NCBI RefSeq assembly: GCF_005221325.1
Contig: NZ_CP039888.1
Span: 124,001 to 188,000 of the forward strand
DNA length: 64,000 nucleotides
Source of the DNA: Agrobacterium tumefaciens
GTDB lineage: Bacteria; Pseudomonadota; Alphaproteobacteria; Rhizobiales; Rhizobiaceae
Direction of reading: 5' to 3'
Made by a program: the position numbers and the translations under genes. How positions within the stretch are numbered: the stretch's first letter is position 1; the number at the start of each line of letters is the position of its first letter. This document shows, in pieces, positions 52,600 through 59,755 of the stretch. The notes under the pieces were generated by a model, which saw nothing but the letters and a program-made list of their open reading frames with translations, searched no databases and was not told the DNA's origin.

Positions 52600-53732
52600 C
52601 AGGAAACCCTCATAGGCATGACGATGTAATCTTCGTCGGCGTCGCCATCTGGCGTGAAATGTCCCGGCGCGCCGGGGTCCGTGCCGTGGAGACAAAAAGA
52701 TGTGGTGGAAATGCTGGACAGGGTTTCGTTGACGTATGTCGGATTGAAACCCCTCAGGTGGCTGTCGCCGTCGAATTCGATATCGACCGGCTCGGACGCG
52801 TTCTGGCCGTCCCGCGCCACCAGCTCGATCTGCATCAAGCCTTGCTGGATATCGAGGCGGACGGAAGACTTACTGATGTCGCCGGCAATGACGCTCACGC
52901 GGGTAATCGCCTTGCTGACAGTGGAGCGATCGGCGCGCAGGAAGACATTGCTGCGCGCGGGAATGATGCGGTGGTAATCCGGAAACTGGCCGTCAATCAG
53001 TTTTGAAACAAGGGTGATATCCTCGCACTCGACGACAATCTTCCGGTCATTGATGAAGAATGAGCAAGCGGCCTTGCTGTGGCCGAACAGCTTGCGGATT
53101 GCCTGAACCGTCTTGATCGGGATGATTGGCGGCTCGAATGCATTCAACTCGCTGGGCGAGATCCGCGATACGGCCATCTTCAAGCCATCAGTGGCGCATA
53201 TTGCAAGCTTGCCGCTCTCCAGCCCTTCGACGAAGGTTCCGGACAGATAGGGTCTATCCTTCATCGTCGTGTTCATTGCATAGGCGACGCGACCCAATGC
53301 ATCCGTCAGAACGCTGGCCTGCACCGCAAACGCCAATGGCGGCCGATCTGCTCCGATGGATGGAAAATCGGAAGCGGGCAGGGTATGCAGGTTGAAACGC
53401 GAACGTCCGCCACTCACTGTGACCTGACCGGGGAACTGTCCTGGCTTGACTGTGATCTCTGCCGACTCCGGCATGTTCTTTACGATCCGGTAGAACTCAT
53501 CGGCTGCTATGGTCAGGCCTTCGCCGGCCGCTGCCTCCAGCAGCTCGCAGCGCGTCCCGATTTCAAGATCAAGGTTGGTGCCGCGCAGCAGGAGGCGTTC
53601 GCCATCTGGCTGCAGCAGCACGTTTTCGAGGATCGGAATGTTGTCCTTGGCCGGAACGGCTTCGGTCACCGCCGACAAGGCCACCAGAAGCTCGGACCGA
53701 TGAGCGCGGAAATGGATAGGATCTTTACTCAT
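52599..53732 (-). CDS. dnaN: Phage-encoded DNA polymerase III beta sliding clamp
   Basis: 377 residues, close to the usual 366-373. Three domains of the clamp fold are present: HFRAHRSELLVALSAVTEAVPAKDNIPILENVLL, DFPSIGADRPPLAFAVQASVLTDALGRVAYAMNTTMKDRPYLSGTFVEGL and LIDGQFPDYHRIIPARSNVFLRADR, ending in DEDYIVMPMRVS. Would form a ring on DNA to tether polymerases. The C-terminal residues MPMRV match the clamp end. A second dnaN inside a prophage is unusual, and it follows the DGR reverse transcriptase in the same operon. Confidence 0.9.
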   Translation of the reverse strand: MSKDPIHFRAHRSELLVALSAVTEAVPAKDNIPILENVLLQPDGERLLLRGTNLDLEIGTRCELLEAAAGEGLTIAADEFYRIVKNMPESAEITVKPGQFPGQVTVSGGRSRFNLHTLPASDFPSIGADRPPLAFAVQASVLTDALGRVAYAMNTTMKDRPYLSGTFVEGLESGKLAICATDGLKMAVSRISPSELNAFEPPIIPIKTVQAIRKLFGHSKAACSFFINDRKIVVECEDITLVSKLIDGQFPDYHRIIPARSNVFLRADRSTVSKAITRVSVIAGDISKSSVRLDIQQGLMQIELVARDGQNASEPVDIEFDGDSHLRGFNPTYVNETLSSISTTSFCLHGTDPGAPGHFTPDGDADEDYIVMPMRVS

Positions 53733-53739
53733 GTCGCCC

Positions 53740-54090
53740 TCAGCTCCGTTTTCCGGTGAGGAGGTCGGCAATCCCACGTTCGTGGGAGGGGGGGGCAAGA
53801 TCAAAGTGACGCGACAGGATTTCCATCGCCTCATCAACGTTGCCTTCTGCCATACGCCGGTATGCCTCGCCGACATGATAAAGGTCGCTGTCGTCGAGCT
53901 TATGCAGCTGATCGTAGGCGTCGATGATGTCGTCTTCGTCCAGGTCGCCGATTTCGACCTGTACCTTCGCATTGAAAGTCAGATCAGAAACAATCGCAGG
54001 GTGAAGACAATGCTTCTTGAGCCATGCGGCGATACGCTCGTCATTGTGATCATCTGAAAAATTGATCGTGATTTCCTGATTTACCTGCAT
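53740..54090 (-). CDS. Hypothetical acidic protein
   Basis: 116 residues, acidic with many Asp (EIGDLDEDDIIDAYDQLHKLDDSDLY). No recognised domain. Sits 7 bases ahead of dnaN and overlaps the HTH gene by 10 bases, so it is in the operon. Confidence 0.6.
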   Translation of the reverse strand: MQVNQEITINFSDDHNDERIAAWLKKHCLHPAIVSDLTFNAKVQVEIGDLDEDDIIDAYDQLHKLDDSDLYHVGEAYRRMAEGNVDEAMEILSRHFDLAPPSHERGIADLLTGKRS

Positions 54091-54374
54091 TGGCGGCTCT
54101 CCAGAATTTTCGCGTACATGCTGGGGCAGGGCAGTGTGATGCTGCTGCCGAAGCGGCGGATGACGACGGTGGTGAAATCAAACCTTGCCTGTTGCCAGGT
54201 GTTGCCGTTGATCGGCGCGACCAGGCCAAGCTCCTTGCATCGCGTCGTGACGCGGCTGAAGCTAGCGCCGTAGTGGTCTGCGATCTGGTTCCGGCCCATG
54301 CCGCGCTGAACGCAGCGTGCCAGCATGACGGGTGACGGCAATTTGCTGCCGCCGCGCTTATCGGTGTGCCGCAT
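54081..54374 (-). CDS. Small HTH-like protein
   Basis: 97 residues. Residues about 20-50 (MLARCVQRGMGRNQIADHYGASFSRVTTRCKELGL) look like a helix-turn-helix. It begins 17 bases inside the end of the reverse transcriptase gene on the same strand. Function unknown; its position next to the DGR suggests operon membership. Confidence 0.6.
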   Translation of the reverse strand: MRHTDKRGGSKLPSPVMLARCVQRGMGRNQIADHYGASFSRVTTRCKELGLVAPINGNTWQQARFDFTTVVIRRFGSSITLPCPSMYAKILESRQCR

Positions 54375-55368
54375 GATGGACACTCCTTTCGTGGACATTG
54401 AGGGATTTGAGAAGATTGCGGCTGTCCGCCCACTTGGCGTGACCGACCCACGCGGCAAGGAATTTCTCCAGCCGCTGGTGCTCGCCGCCGGCACGATAGG
54501 CGCGGATTTTGCGCTTTGCCCGCGCAACACTGTCACGGCGCAGCAGCTTGTGGGTGGGCCAGATGCGGTAACCGACGAAGTTAGCGCCACGGCTGACGGG
54601 TTGGATGCTCCATTTGGAGAACCTGAGGCCCAGCCGCTCGCGTGACAGCTCCTCGATCGAGGCGCGGACCTTGCGCAGATGCTCCGACGATTGCCCGAGA
54701 ACCACGATATCGTCCATGTAGCGATACCAGTAGCGCTCGCCGAGTTCCTGTTGCAGGTGCCGGTCCACCACGCCGCCGTAAATGTTGGCGAAGATCTGCG
54801 ACAGTAGGTTGCCGATCGGCAGGCCGATGCCATCACGCGGCAGCATGGTCTCAATCAGGCGCAGCGTGGCGCGGCAAGAAATCTTCGCTTCTATCAACCG
54901 CCACAGCGCGCCGTGCTCGATGCTGGCGAAGTAGCGGGAAAAATCCGTCTTGAGGATATAGAGCGGTTCTGCGTCGTGCGTCAGCCGCCGCATATCGGCC
55001 TGCAATGCCGTTGCAGCTGCATGTGTTCCCTTGCCCGGACGGCAGGCAAAGGTGCGCGGCAACAGCGTCGCCTGAAATATCGGCTCGATGACGGCACACA
55101 ATGCATGCTGCGCCACGCGGTCCTCAAATGGCAGAGCCGATATCATCCGCTCCTTCGGATCGAAGATCTTGAAATTATGCGGCTGGCCGGGACGATATGT
55201 GCCGTCGCGCATGGCCTGCGACAGATCCTCCAGATTGAGGATCGAGAACTCATTGAACTCCAGAAAGCCCGTCGTCAGGCGCTTGCCAAGGGTGGTGCGC
55301 CTGAAGGCGTGACGCATGTTGGCGTCTGCCGTGATCTTTCCGATAAGGTTGCGGTATTTCTTTCCCAT
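54358..55368 (-). CDS. DGR reverse transcriptase
   Basis: 336 residues. The catalytic box YMDD is at about 217-220 (RYWYRYMDDIVVLG) and the motif IGNLLSQ at about 185-191 is the DGR-type [LIV]GxxxSQ signature. Also present are ILKTDFSRYFASIEH (motif with the first catalytic Asp) and SKWSIQPVSRGANFVGYRIW at the end. In this family the enzyme copies the template RNA with adenine infidelity. I chose ATG 55368. The open frame continues upstream to 55731 because it reads through the template repeat, so automatic calls would give a wrong 457-residue protein. Confidence 0.95.
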   Translation of the reverse strand: MGKKYRNLIGKITADANMRHAFRRTTLGKRLTTGFLEFNEFSILNLEDLSQAMRDGTYRPGQPHNFKIFDPKERMISALPFEDRVAQHALCAVIEPIFQATLLPRTFACRPGKGTHAAATALQADMRRLTHDAEPLYILKTDFSRYFASIEHGALWRLIEAKISCRATLRLIETMLPRDGIGLPIGNLLSQIFANIYGGVVDRHLQQELGERYWYRYMDDIVVLGQSSEHLRKVRASIEELSRERLGLRFSKWSIQPVSRGANFVGYRIWPTHKLLRRDSVARAKRKIRAYRAGGEHQRLEKFLAAWVGHAKWADSRNLLKSLNVHERSVHHAAHR

Positions 55369-55560
55369 GATAATCGCTCCGGATTGCCGGTCGCGGGTTT
55401 CGACGGCGTTGCCGCTACTCCCCGCTTTACCGGACCCTGTCATGTGTTCGCCGAAGCCGGACGATCGGGCCGACCACCCTGTCAGCTGGGCGTAAACCGC
55501 CGTGCCGACCGTGGAAGATGACCGGCGTGGCCGTGGCTCGCGCCGAGTCGTGAATGGATC

Positions 55561-55681
55561 GTCGCTCGCGCCGCGCGCCCCGATGTTCTCGTTCGAGTTC
55601 TCGGGCCAGTAGTCCAAGTTCGCGTACCGGGAGCCGGCGTTCTCGCCGTTGATCCAGGAGCCGCCAAAGATGGACGGACGC
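55561..55681 (-). repeat. DGR template repeat (TR)
   Basis: 121 bases between the Avd-like gene and the reverse transcriptase, homologous to the two VRs at 56129-56249 and 57115-57235. Homology ends sharply at both ends. In minus-strand reading the adenines are concentrated in AAC codons. The GC-rich 3' end (GGCGCGCGGCGCGAGCGAC) is identical in all three copies and is the likely initiation-of-mutagenic-homing sequence. It has no downstream hairpin like those of the VRs. Confidence 0.95.
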
Positions 55682-55688
55682 AACAGCA

Positions 55689-56066
55689 TCATGACCCCGA
55701 CCGCCCGTTGCCTTTTGCCGATCTGATCCACCCGCCGAGCATCGATCCCGTTTCAGCGATGTGGCGCAGTGCCACCTTGTGCTGGTGATGGGAAAGGAAT
55801 TTCAGTTTCGGATCGGAGGCAAAGCGCAACCAGAAGCGCAGCGTTGCCAGGTTGGCGTCTGCTGCGTAGAGCTTTGAGGCCTGTTTCGACTTCGCTGCCT
55901 GATAAAGAAAACCGACCTGGTCAAACAACAATCCGATCAGCCGGTCCCGCAGCACGCCATGGCTGCGAGGGCATTTCTGGAAGATCGGATAGAGGTAGGA
56001 TACGGCTTTCTCGAATTTCTCGACGATCGCCAGATCCTGCGGATTTACATATTCATCTCGTGTCAT
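55689..56066 (-). CDS. avd: Accessory variability determinant (Avd-like)
   Basis: 125 residues, all-helical, in the usual Avd size range. Sequence EKFEKAVSYLYPIFQKCPRSHGVLRDRLIGLLFDQVGFLYQAAK and KHQHKVALRHIAETGSMLGGW-like C-terminal helices fit the four-helix-bundle Avd proteins, which bind the reverse transcriptase and template RNA. Position between the target gene and the TR is canonical. Family call is by length, helical pattern and context. Confidence 0.85.
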   Translation of the reverse strand: MTRDEYVNPQDLAIVEKFEKAVSYLYPIFQKCPRSHGVLRDRLIGLLFDQVGFLYQAAKSKQASKLYAADANLATLRFWLRFASDPKLKFLSHHQHKVALRHIAETGSMLGGWIRSAKGNGRSGS

Positions 56067-56090
56067 GGCTGGCGATCATCCGTTTCAGGG

Positions 56091-56112
56091 GACCCGCGCT
56101 TCCGCGCGTGTC
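56091..56112 (-). promoter_or_regulatory. DGR target-recognition hairpin after VR1
   Basis: On the minus strand GAC-A-CGCGC-GGAA-GCGCG-G-GTC: a 5-bp GC stem, one mismatch, three more base pairs and the loop GGAA. It lies 16 bases beyond the VR1 3' end and overlaps the stop codon. Same layout as the VR2 hairpin. Such hairpins with GNRA-type loops mark the target site in characterised DGRs. Confidence 0.8.
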
Positions 56113-57049
56113 AGGCATGGTTCAGGTGGTCGCTCGCGCCGCGCGCCCCGAAGTCCTCGAACGAGAACTCGGGCCAGTAGCCCAAGTCCGCGTACCGGGA
56201 GCCGGCGTCCTCGCCGCTGAGCCAGGAGCCGCCAAAGATGGACGGACGCGGGTTATCCGGATCGCCGTCCGTGCCCCACTGCCACATGGTGCCGGTGATA
56301 TCGAACAGGCCCCACTTGCTGATGAAGTTGATGGCGTTCTCATCAAGCGCGCCCGTCACGGTCGGCTCGCTGTCACGGGAGGCGCGTTCCTTCACGCCAT
56401 AGGCGGCGGCGAAGAATTCTTCCGCGCCGAGAAGGCGCTTGCCGTGACCTGCGTAGATTTCCACCGCCGTCGCATAGTCGAGCTTCCTGTATCGGCTCTG
56501 GCCGCCCAACTTCATCGGCAAGTCGCGGCCGTCGGCGATGATCGCCCTGGCGCGGCTGGCGCCCTGTTCGTGGTGGTCGGCGTCCAGAAGATAGATATCC
56601 GCCCAGAACAGTTTTCCGCCCAAGGTCTCGACCAGCGCCATGCCGCGCGGATCTGCGCAGGCGGGGCGGAAGCCGATATCCCAGATGGAATAAGGGTTGA
56701 TTGCAGGCGTGCTGTCGCCACCGTCACGGGAACCCGCATTGCCGCCCGGTGCAAAATGAAAGCCGCCGAAAAACTTCTCTGCTGTGGGCTTGCTGTCCAG
56801 CAGTTCGGCGACCGGAAACCCGTCATCGTCGATGCCGACGCCATAATCACGGCCCGGCACAAGCTCGTCGAACAGGACGGGAGTATCTTTGTCGAAGAAA
56901 TGGGGGCGCTCACTGGTAGTGATCATGGTGCCCGCCTTGATGATAAGGTCGAGACGACCGGATTTTGCAAGCACCGGGGCAGATGCCACGGGTCCAACAC
57001 GCTGGATGGAAATGCCGCCAAGGGTATTTTCGGCTGTTGCTGTCATCAT
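56111..57049 (-). CDS. DGR target protein 1 (FGE-sulfatase/C-type-lectin fold)
   Basis: 312 residues. The C-terminal part has the phage receptor-binding/FGE-like layout: FHFAPGGNAGSRDGGDSTPAINPYSIWDIGFRPACADPRGMALV, GKRLLGAEEFFAAAYGVKERA and NFISKWGLFDITGTMWQWG, ending in the variable repeat GGSWLSGEDAGSRYADLGY... (about 267-307). The N-terminal third differs from target 2. The product probably displays a diversified binding surface on the virion or host surface. ATG 57049 with CAGGA upstream is preferred over the open frame to 57181. Confidence 0.93.
   Translation of the reverse strand: MMTATAENTLGGISIQRVGPVASAPVLAKSGRLDLIIKAGTMITTSERPHFFDKDTPVLFDELVPGRDYGVGIDDDGFPVAELLDSKPTAEKFFGGFHFAPGGNAGSRDGGDSTPAINPYSIWDIGFRPACADPRGMALVETLGGKLFWADIYLLDADHHEQGASRARAIIADGRDLPMKLGGQSRYRKLDYATAVEIYAGHGKRLLGAEEFFAAAYGVKERASRDSEPTVTGALDENAINFISKWGLFDITGTMWQWGTDGDPDNPRPSIFGGSWLSGEDAGSRYADLGYWPEFSFEDFGARGASDHLNHA
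56129..56249 (-). repeat. DGR variable repeat VR1
   Basis: 121 bases at the 3' end of target 1, aligned gap-free to the TR at 55561-55681. Eleven substitutions, all where the TR has A on the coding strand. The GC-rich homing end is unchanged. Confidence 0.95.
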
Positions 57050-57076
57050 AAGAATCCTGATTGAGAGGAGGAAAGA

Positions 57077-57098
57077 GACCCGCGCTTTCGCGCGCGTC
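57077..57098 (-). promoter_or_regulatory. DGR target-recognition hairpin after VR2
   Basis: Coding-strand GAC-G-CGCGC-GAAA-GCGCG-G-GTC, with the classic GAAA tetraloop. It lies 16 bases beyond the VR2 end, exactly the same distance as for VR1. Confidence 0.8.
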
Positions 57099-57972
57099 AG
57101 GCAGGCGTCAGGTGGTCGCTCGCGCCGCGCGCCCCGATGCTCCCGACCGAGAGCCCGGGCCCGTAGCCCAAGTTCGCGCACCGGGAGCCGGCGTCCCCGC
57201 CGCTGAACCAGGAGCCGCCAAAGAGGGACGGACGCGGATCGTCGATGTCGCCGTCTGTTCCCCAGACCCAGAGATTGCCGGTCGCCTGCATGAGGCCGTA
57301 TAGGCTGGTGCGGGCGGCATCGAGGCCGGTTGTACGTGGGCGATTGTCGGCGCTGGAGCGTTCAGTCACGCCGTGGGCGGCGGTGCGGAACTCGTCATAG
57401 GTCAGCAGGCGCTTGCCGTGACCTTCAAGGATGGATTTCGCGGTCTTGTAATCGAGCAAGTCCAGTGTGCTGCCGGTGGCTGGCGTCACACCAAGGCGGC
57501 TGGTGCCGTGCACGGCGTGATCGACGCCGAGAAGATAGATATCGACCCAGACGATGTTTCCGGCAATGACGCGCACCATGCCGCGAGGATCGGGGCAGGC
57601 GGGGCGATACTCGATATCCCAGAGCGAATGCGGGTTGATGGCGGGATTGCTGTCGCCGCCCTTGCGTTCAGTCGCATTGCCGCCGGGAGCGAAGTGGAAA
57701 CCGGCAAAGAAATCCGCTTTCAGGGGGTTGTCGTTGGCGACGGTGGCAAACAGATCGCCCATGGCATTGATGCCGACAGCATAATCGCGACCGGGAACCA
57801 GCTCATCGAGCGCAATCGCCGTTTCGCGGTCATAGGAATACGTGCGGTCACCGATCTCGACCAGCGAACCGGCCTTGATGGAGATCGAGGTCGGGCCGGT
57901 AGCGATCAGGATCGGCGCGCTGGGGCTTGGATTGTGAATGCTGATTGTCTGTGGTTCGGCAGTCGTTGTCAT
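57097..57972 (-). CDS. DGR target protein 2 (FGE-sulfatase/C-type-lectin fold)
   Basis: 291 residues. Close paralogue of target 1: FHFAPGGNATERKGGDSNPAINPHSLWDIEYRPACPDPRGMVRV, GKRLLTYDEFRTAAHGVTERS and TGNLWVWGTDGDIDDPRPSLFGGSW, with the variable repeat at about 246-286. The segment before target 1 differs most in the first 60 residues. ATG 57972 is preceded by AAAGGACC. It is transcribed before target 1. In VR2 the codon for the TR Trp (TGG) is GGG, the only non-adenine change. Confidence 0.93.
   Translation of the reverse strand: MTTTAEPQTISIHNPSPSAPILIATGPTSISIKAGSLVEIGDRTYSYDRETAIALDELVPGRDYAVGINAMGDLFATVANDNPLKADFFAGFHFAPGGNATERKGGDSNPAINPHSLWDIEYRPACPDPRGMVRVIAGNIVWVDIYLLGVDHAVHGTSRLGVTPATGSTLDLLDYKTAKSILEGHGKRLLTYDEFRTAAHGVTERSSADNRPRTTGLDAARTSLYGLMQATGNLWVWGTDGDIDDPRPSLFGGSWFSGGDAGSRCANLGYGPGLSVGSIGARGASDHLTPA
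57115..57235 (-). repeat. DGR variable repeat VR2
   Basis: 121 bases, gap-free against the TR, 15 substitutions of which 14 are at TR adenines. The exception corresponds to TR position 55608 (VR2 57162), T to G on the coding strand. Confidence 0.95.
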
Positions 57973-58005
57973 GGGTTGGTCCTTTTTGGTTTGGGCTGGA
58001 CGTGG

Positions 58006-58218
58006 TCAGACGCGTGCCGCAGCGGCGTGCATGCGTTCGATTTCGGAGAGACGGGTGGCGCAGAGAGCCACGCCGCCAAGGCAACCGAGCAGAAGCACGG
58101 CTGTGACGCAGGCGAGGAAAAAGCGGCCATAGGGAACGGCGGCTTCTTTGCGGAAGGTGCCGAGGTCATGGCGGGTCTGCGGGATCATTGGGGAAATATG
58201 GATCAAAGCTGCCTCCAT
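58006..58218 (-). CDS. Small membrane protein
   Basis: About 70 residues with one strong membrane helix (FFLACVTAVLLLGCLGGVALCA). It has a basic, polar N-terminus and a short tail (RLSEIERMHAAAARV). Function unknown; could be a small phage envelope or lysis-related protein. Lies between the small ORF at 58274 and target 2. Start uncertain (58218 or 58188). Confidence 0.5.
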   Translation of the reverse strand: MEAALIHISPMIPQTRHDLGTFRKEAAVPYGRFFLACVTAVLLLGCLGGVALCATRLSEIERMHAAAARV

Positions 58219-58273
58219 CCGTTTCGGATGCCGCCTCGCGGGGGAGAGACGGACACCGAAACCGGACGTGGCG

Positions 58274-58456
58274 TCAGGCGGCTTCAAGAAGCGCGTCGTC
58301 GTTCGCCTTCATGCGTGCCTTCTCTTGGAGGCGGTCGATATCTGCGTTGGGGAAGTAAAGGTTCAGCTGTTCACGGGTGCAGCCTTCGCCAAAGCGGCGC
58401 ATCGCGGCGGCCATGGCATCGATCTTTTCATTGTCGTTCATCGCACTGACGTTCAT
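58274..58456 (-). CDS. Small hypothetical protein, first gene of the leftward operon
   Basis: 60 residues (DNEKIDAMAAAMRRFGEGCTREQLNLYFPNADIDRLQEKAR), helical. GGAGACC precedes the ATG at 58456; the frame extends further without support. It lies nearest the repressor operators, so it should be the first gene of the DGR-containing transcript. No family recognised. Confidence 0.55.
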   Translation of the reverse strand: MNVSAMNDNEKIDAMAAAMRRFGEGCTREQLNLYFPNADIDRLQEKARMKANDDALLEAA

Positions 58457-58560
58457 GTCGGTCTCCGTCCGTTGAAAGGGAGACCGGACGGCATCGAGGC
58501 GAGGGGGTAGGGTGCCGTCCGGTCTTTTCCAAGCCATGTGGTTTGCTCGGATGGACGGAA

Positions 58561-58611
58561 TTTCGCGATAATCGCAAAATAAGTCAAGAAGTATTTTCGC
58601 GATTATCGCGA
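58561..58611. promoter_or_regulatory. Repressor operators upstream of the leftward DGR operon
   Basis: Two sites: TCGCGATAATCGCAA (58563-58577) and the perfect palindrome TCGCGATTATCGCGA (58597-58611). The same element occurs between the repressor and Cro-like genes (59756-59804). This links the promoter before the DGR operon with the lysogeny switch. The 281-base gap 58457-58737 contains no gene. Confidence 0.7.
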
Positions 58612-58737
58612 TTATTGTTGCGATGGGCCGCGACAGCGGTGCGCAGATCGCAAAACCGAATCAGCAAAAACCGACTCGACTCTTTTGTGCGAAGATGCTT
58701 TTTTAGCGTGAACGAAACAAGAACAAGGGGCGAGGAA

Positions 58738-59004
58738 ATGAAGCGGCCGCCAATCGATCACCCGGATGCGATGCGATTAATTGTGGAGCTTTCCAACCTC
58801 TATGTGGCCTGCGACGACTGCGGCCATTCTCGGATTCTTGGTCTGGATAACCTGCGAAAAGCGAGCGAGCTTGGGGTGCATAACTACACGCAATTATGCC
58901 GGAAGATCAGGTGCAGCGAGTGCCCAAAAACAATTCCGGCATTTAGGAATTTGACGATCCGGCCGACGTGGCGCGCCGAATACTCTATTCACAGCAGCGC
59001 GTGA
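58738..59004 (+). CDS. Small protein with two Cys pairs
   Basis: 88 residues. CDDCGHSR and RKIRCSECPK are two CxxC pairs that could bind zinc. GAGGAA precedes the ATG. It is divergent from the leftward operon and its 3' end overlaps the convergent repressor gene by 16 bases. No family recognised. Confidence 0.55.
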   Translation: MKRPPIDHPDAMRLIVELSNLYVACDDCGHSRILGLDNLRKASELGVHNYTQLCRKIRCSECPKTIPAFRNLTIRPTWRAEYSIHSSA

Positions 59005-59720
59005 AATACGACCTTGTGAATGCTGAAGACTTTGTCTGTCGGGAATTCCAATTCGTGTGTTTCACCAGATCCTGGATTGTACTGATAAAGACGCAAAACG
59101 TCGCCGCTTTGGCTCTCGAACCGCTTAATGTAGCTCGACACTTCGTCATCTTCGAAATCACCAAGGATCTGAACGATTACGTCGTCGCCTTTGCGGTAGC
59201 GGGCATGGGGATTAGCCCACGCTGTCTCGCCATGATAGAAACGCGGCTCGCCTGAAGTTCCTTGTATTTGAACCGCGTAAGCCCCTTCGACGCCTTCCAA
59301 GCCAGGCGGACAAAAAACCCGCGCAATGTCTTGGCCGTTCATGATGAAGCGCCCGTTCGGACCCGCAGAAATCTGGCCCCTTAGAGGAATGGAGACGTCG
59401 CCAGGAAAGGCTTGCCAGCGAGGGGGGAAGCTTGCGTTTGGTTTCGGTCGTGGCGCTGAAGGCTGCGTTGGAAGATCGTTCGATGGGTTGAGCCAGCTGG
59501 CCATTTCCTCATAGCCGGGTGGAAGCTCCTGAAAGAACCTGGCGATACCTTCTATCTCTTGGAGGCTGATTTTCCGCGGCTCTTTAGTGTTTGGCTTCAT
59601 CCTGCTCAGCATCGTCGAGGAGACGCCGATCGTCTCTGCCAATTCGCTGGCCGTTCCGCGCGGAGAATTCTTGAGCTTCTGGTCGAGCCAGTTCTTAATT
59701 TCGTACTGAGGATCTTGCAT
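58989..59720 (-). CDS. CI-type phage repressor with S24 peptidase domain
   Basis: 243 residues. N-terminal helix-turn-helix (NSPRGTASELAETIGVSSTMLSRMKPNTKEPRKISLQEI), then an S24 LexA-like domain: the probable Ala-Gly cleavage site at SIPLRGQISAGPNG, the Ser in QIQGTSGEPRFYHG (usual GDSMEP here GTSGEP) and the Lys in SSYIKRFESQSGDVL. Self-cleavage after DNA damage is expected from the family. ATG 59720; upstream frame not supported. Divergent to the Cro-like gene across operators. Confidence 0.9.
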   Translation of the reverse strand: MQDPQYEIKNWLDQKLKNSPRGTASELAETIGVSSTMLSRMKPNTKEPRKISLQEIEGIARFFQELPPGYEEMASWLNPSNDLPTQPSAPRPKPNASFPPRWQAFPGDVSIPLRGQISAGPNGRFIMNGQDIARVFCPPGLEGVEGAYAVQIQGTSGEPRFYHGETAWANPHARYRKGDDVIVQILGDFEDDEVSSYIKRFESQSGDVLRLYQYNPGSGETHELEFPTDKVFSIHKVVFHALL

Positions 59721-59755
59721 AGGGCAGACTTTCGCGTATTTCGCAAAAAAATCTA

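Larger units (their letters stand above)
54358..57972 (-). mobile_element. Diversity-generating retroelement (DGR) with two target genes
   Basis: Gene order along the minus strand: target 2 with VR2, target 1 with VR1, Avd-like gene, template repeat, reverse transcriptase. This is the standard DGR order with a duplicated target. The template and variable repeats are 121 bases. All 11 VR1 differences and 14 of 15 VR2 differences from the template fall at template adenines (23 available). Both VRs are followed by a similar hairpin. This is the strongest system in the window. Confidence 0.96.

Noticed and set aside
55369..55731. N-terminal extension of the reverse transcriptase including a lectin-like repeat
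   Set aside because: This is the DGR template repeat read in frame; the true start is ATG 55368.
57050..57181. N-terminal extension of target protein 1
   Set aside because: The extra residues are Arg-rich out-of-frame translation of VR2; the paralogue starts like MMTATAE, at 57049.
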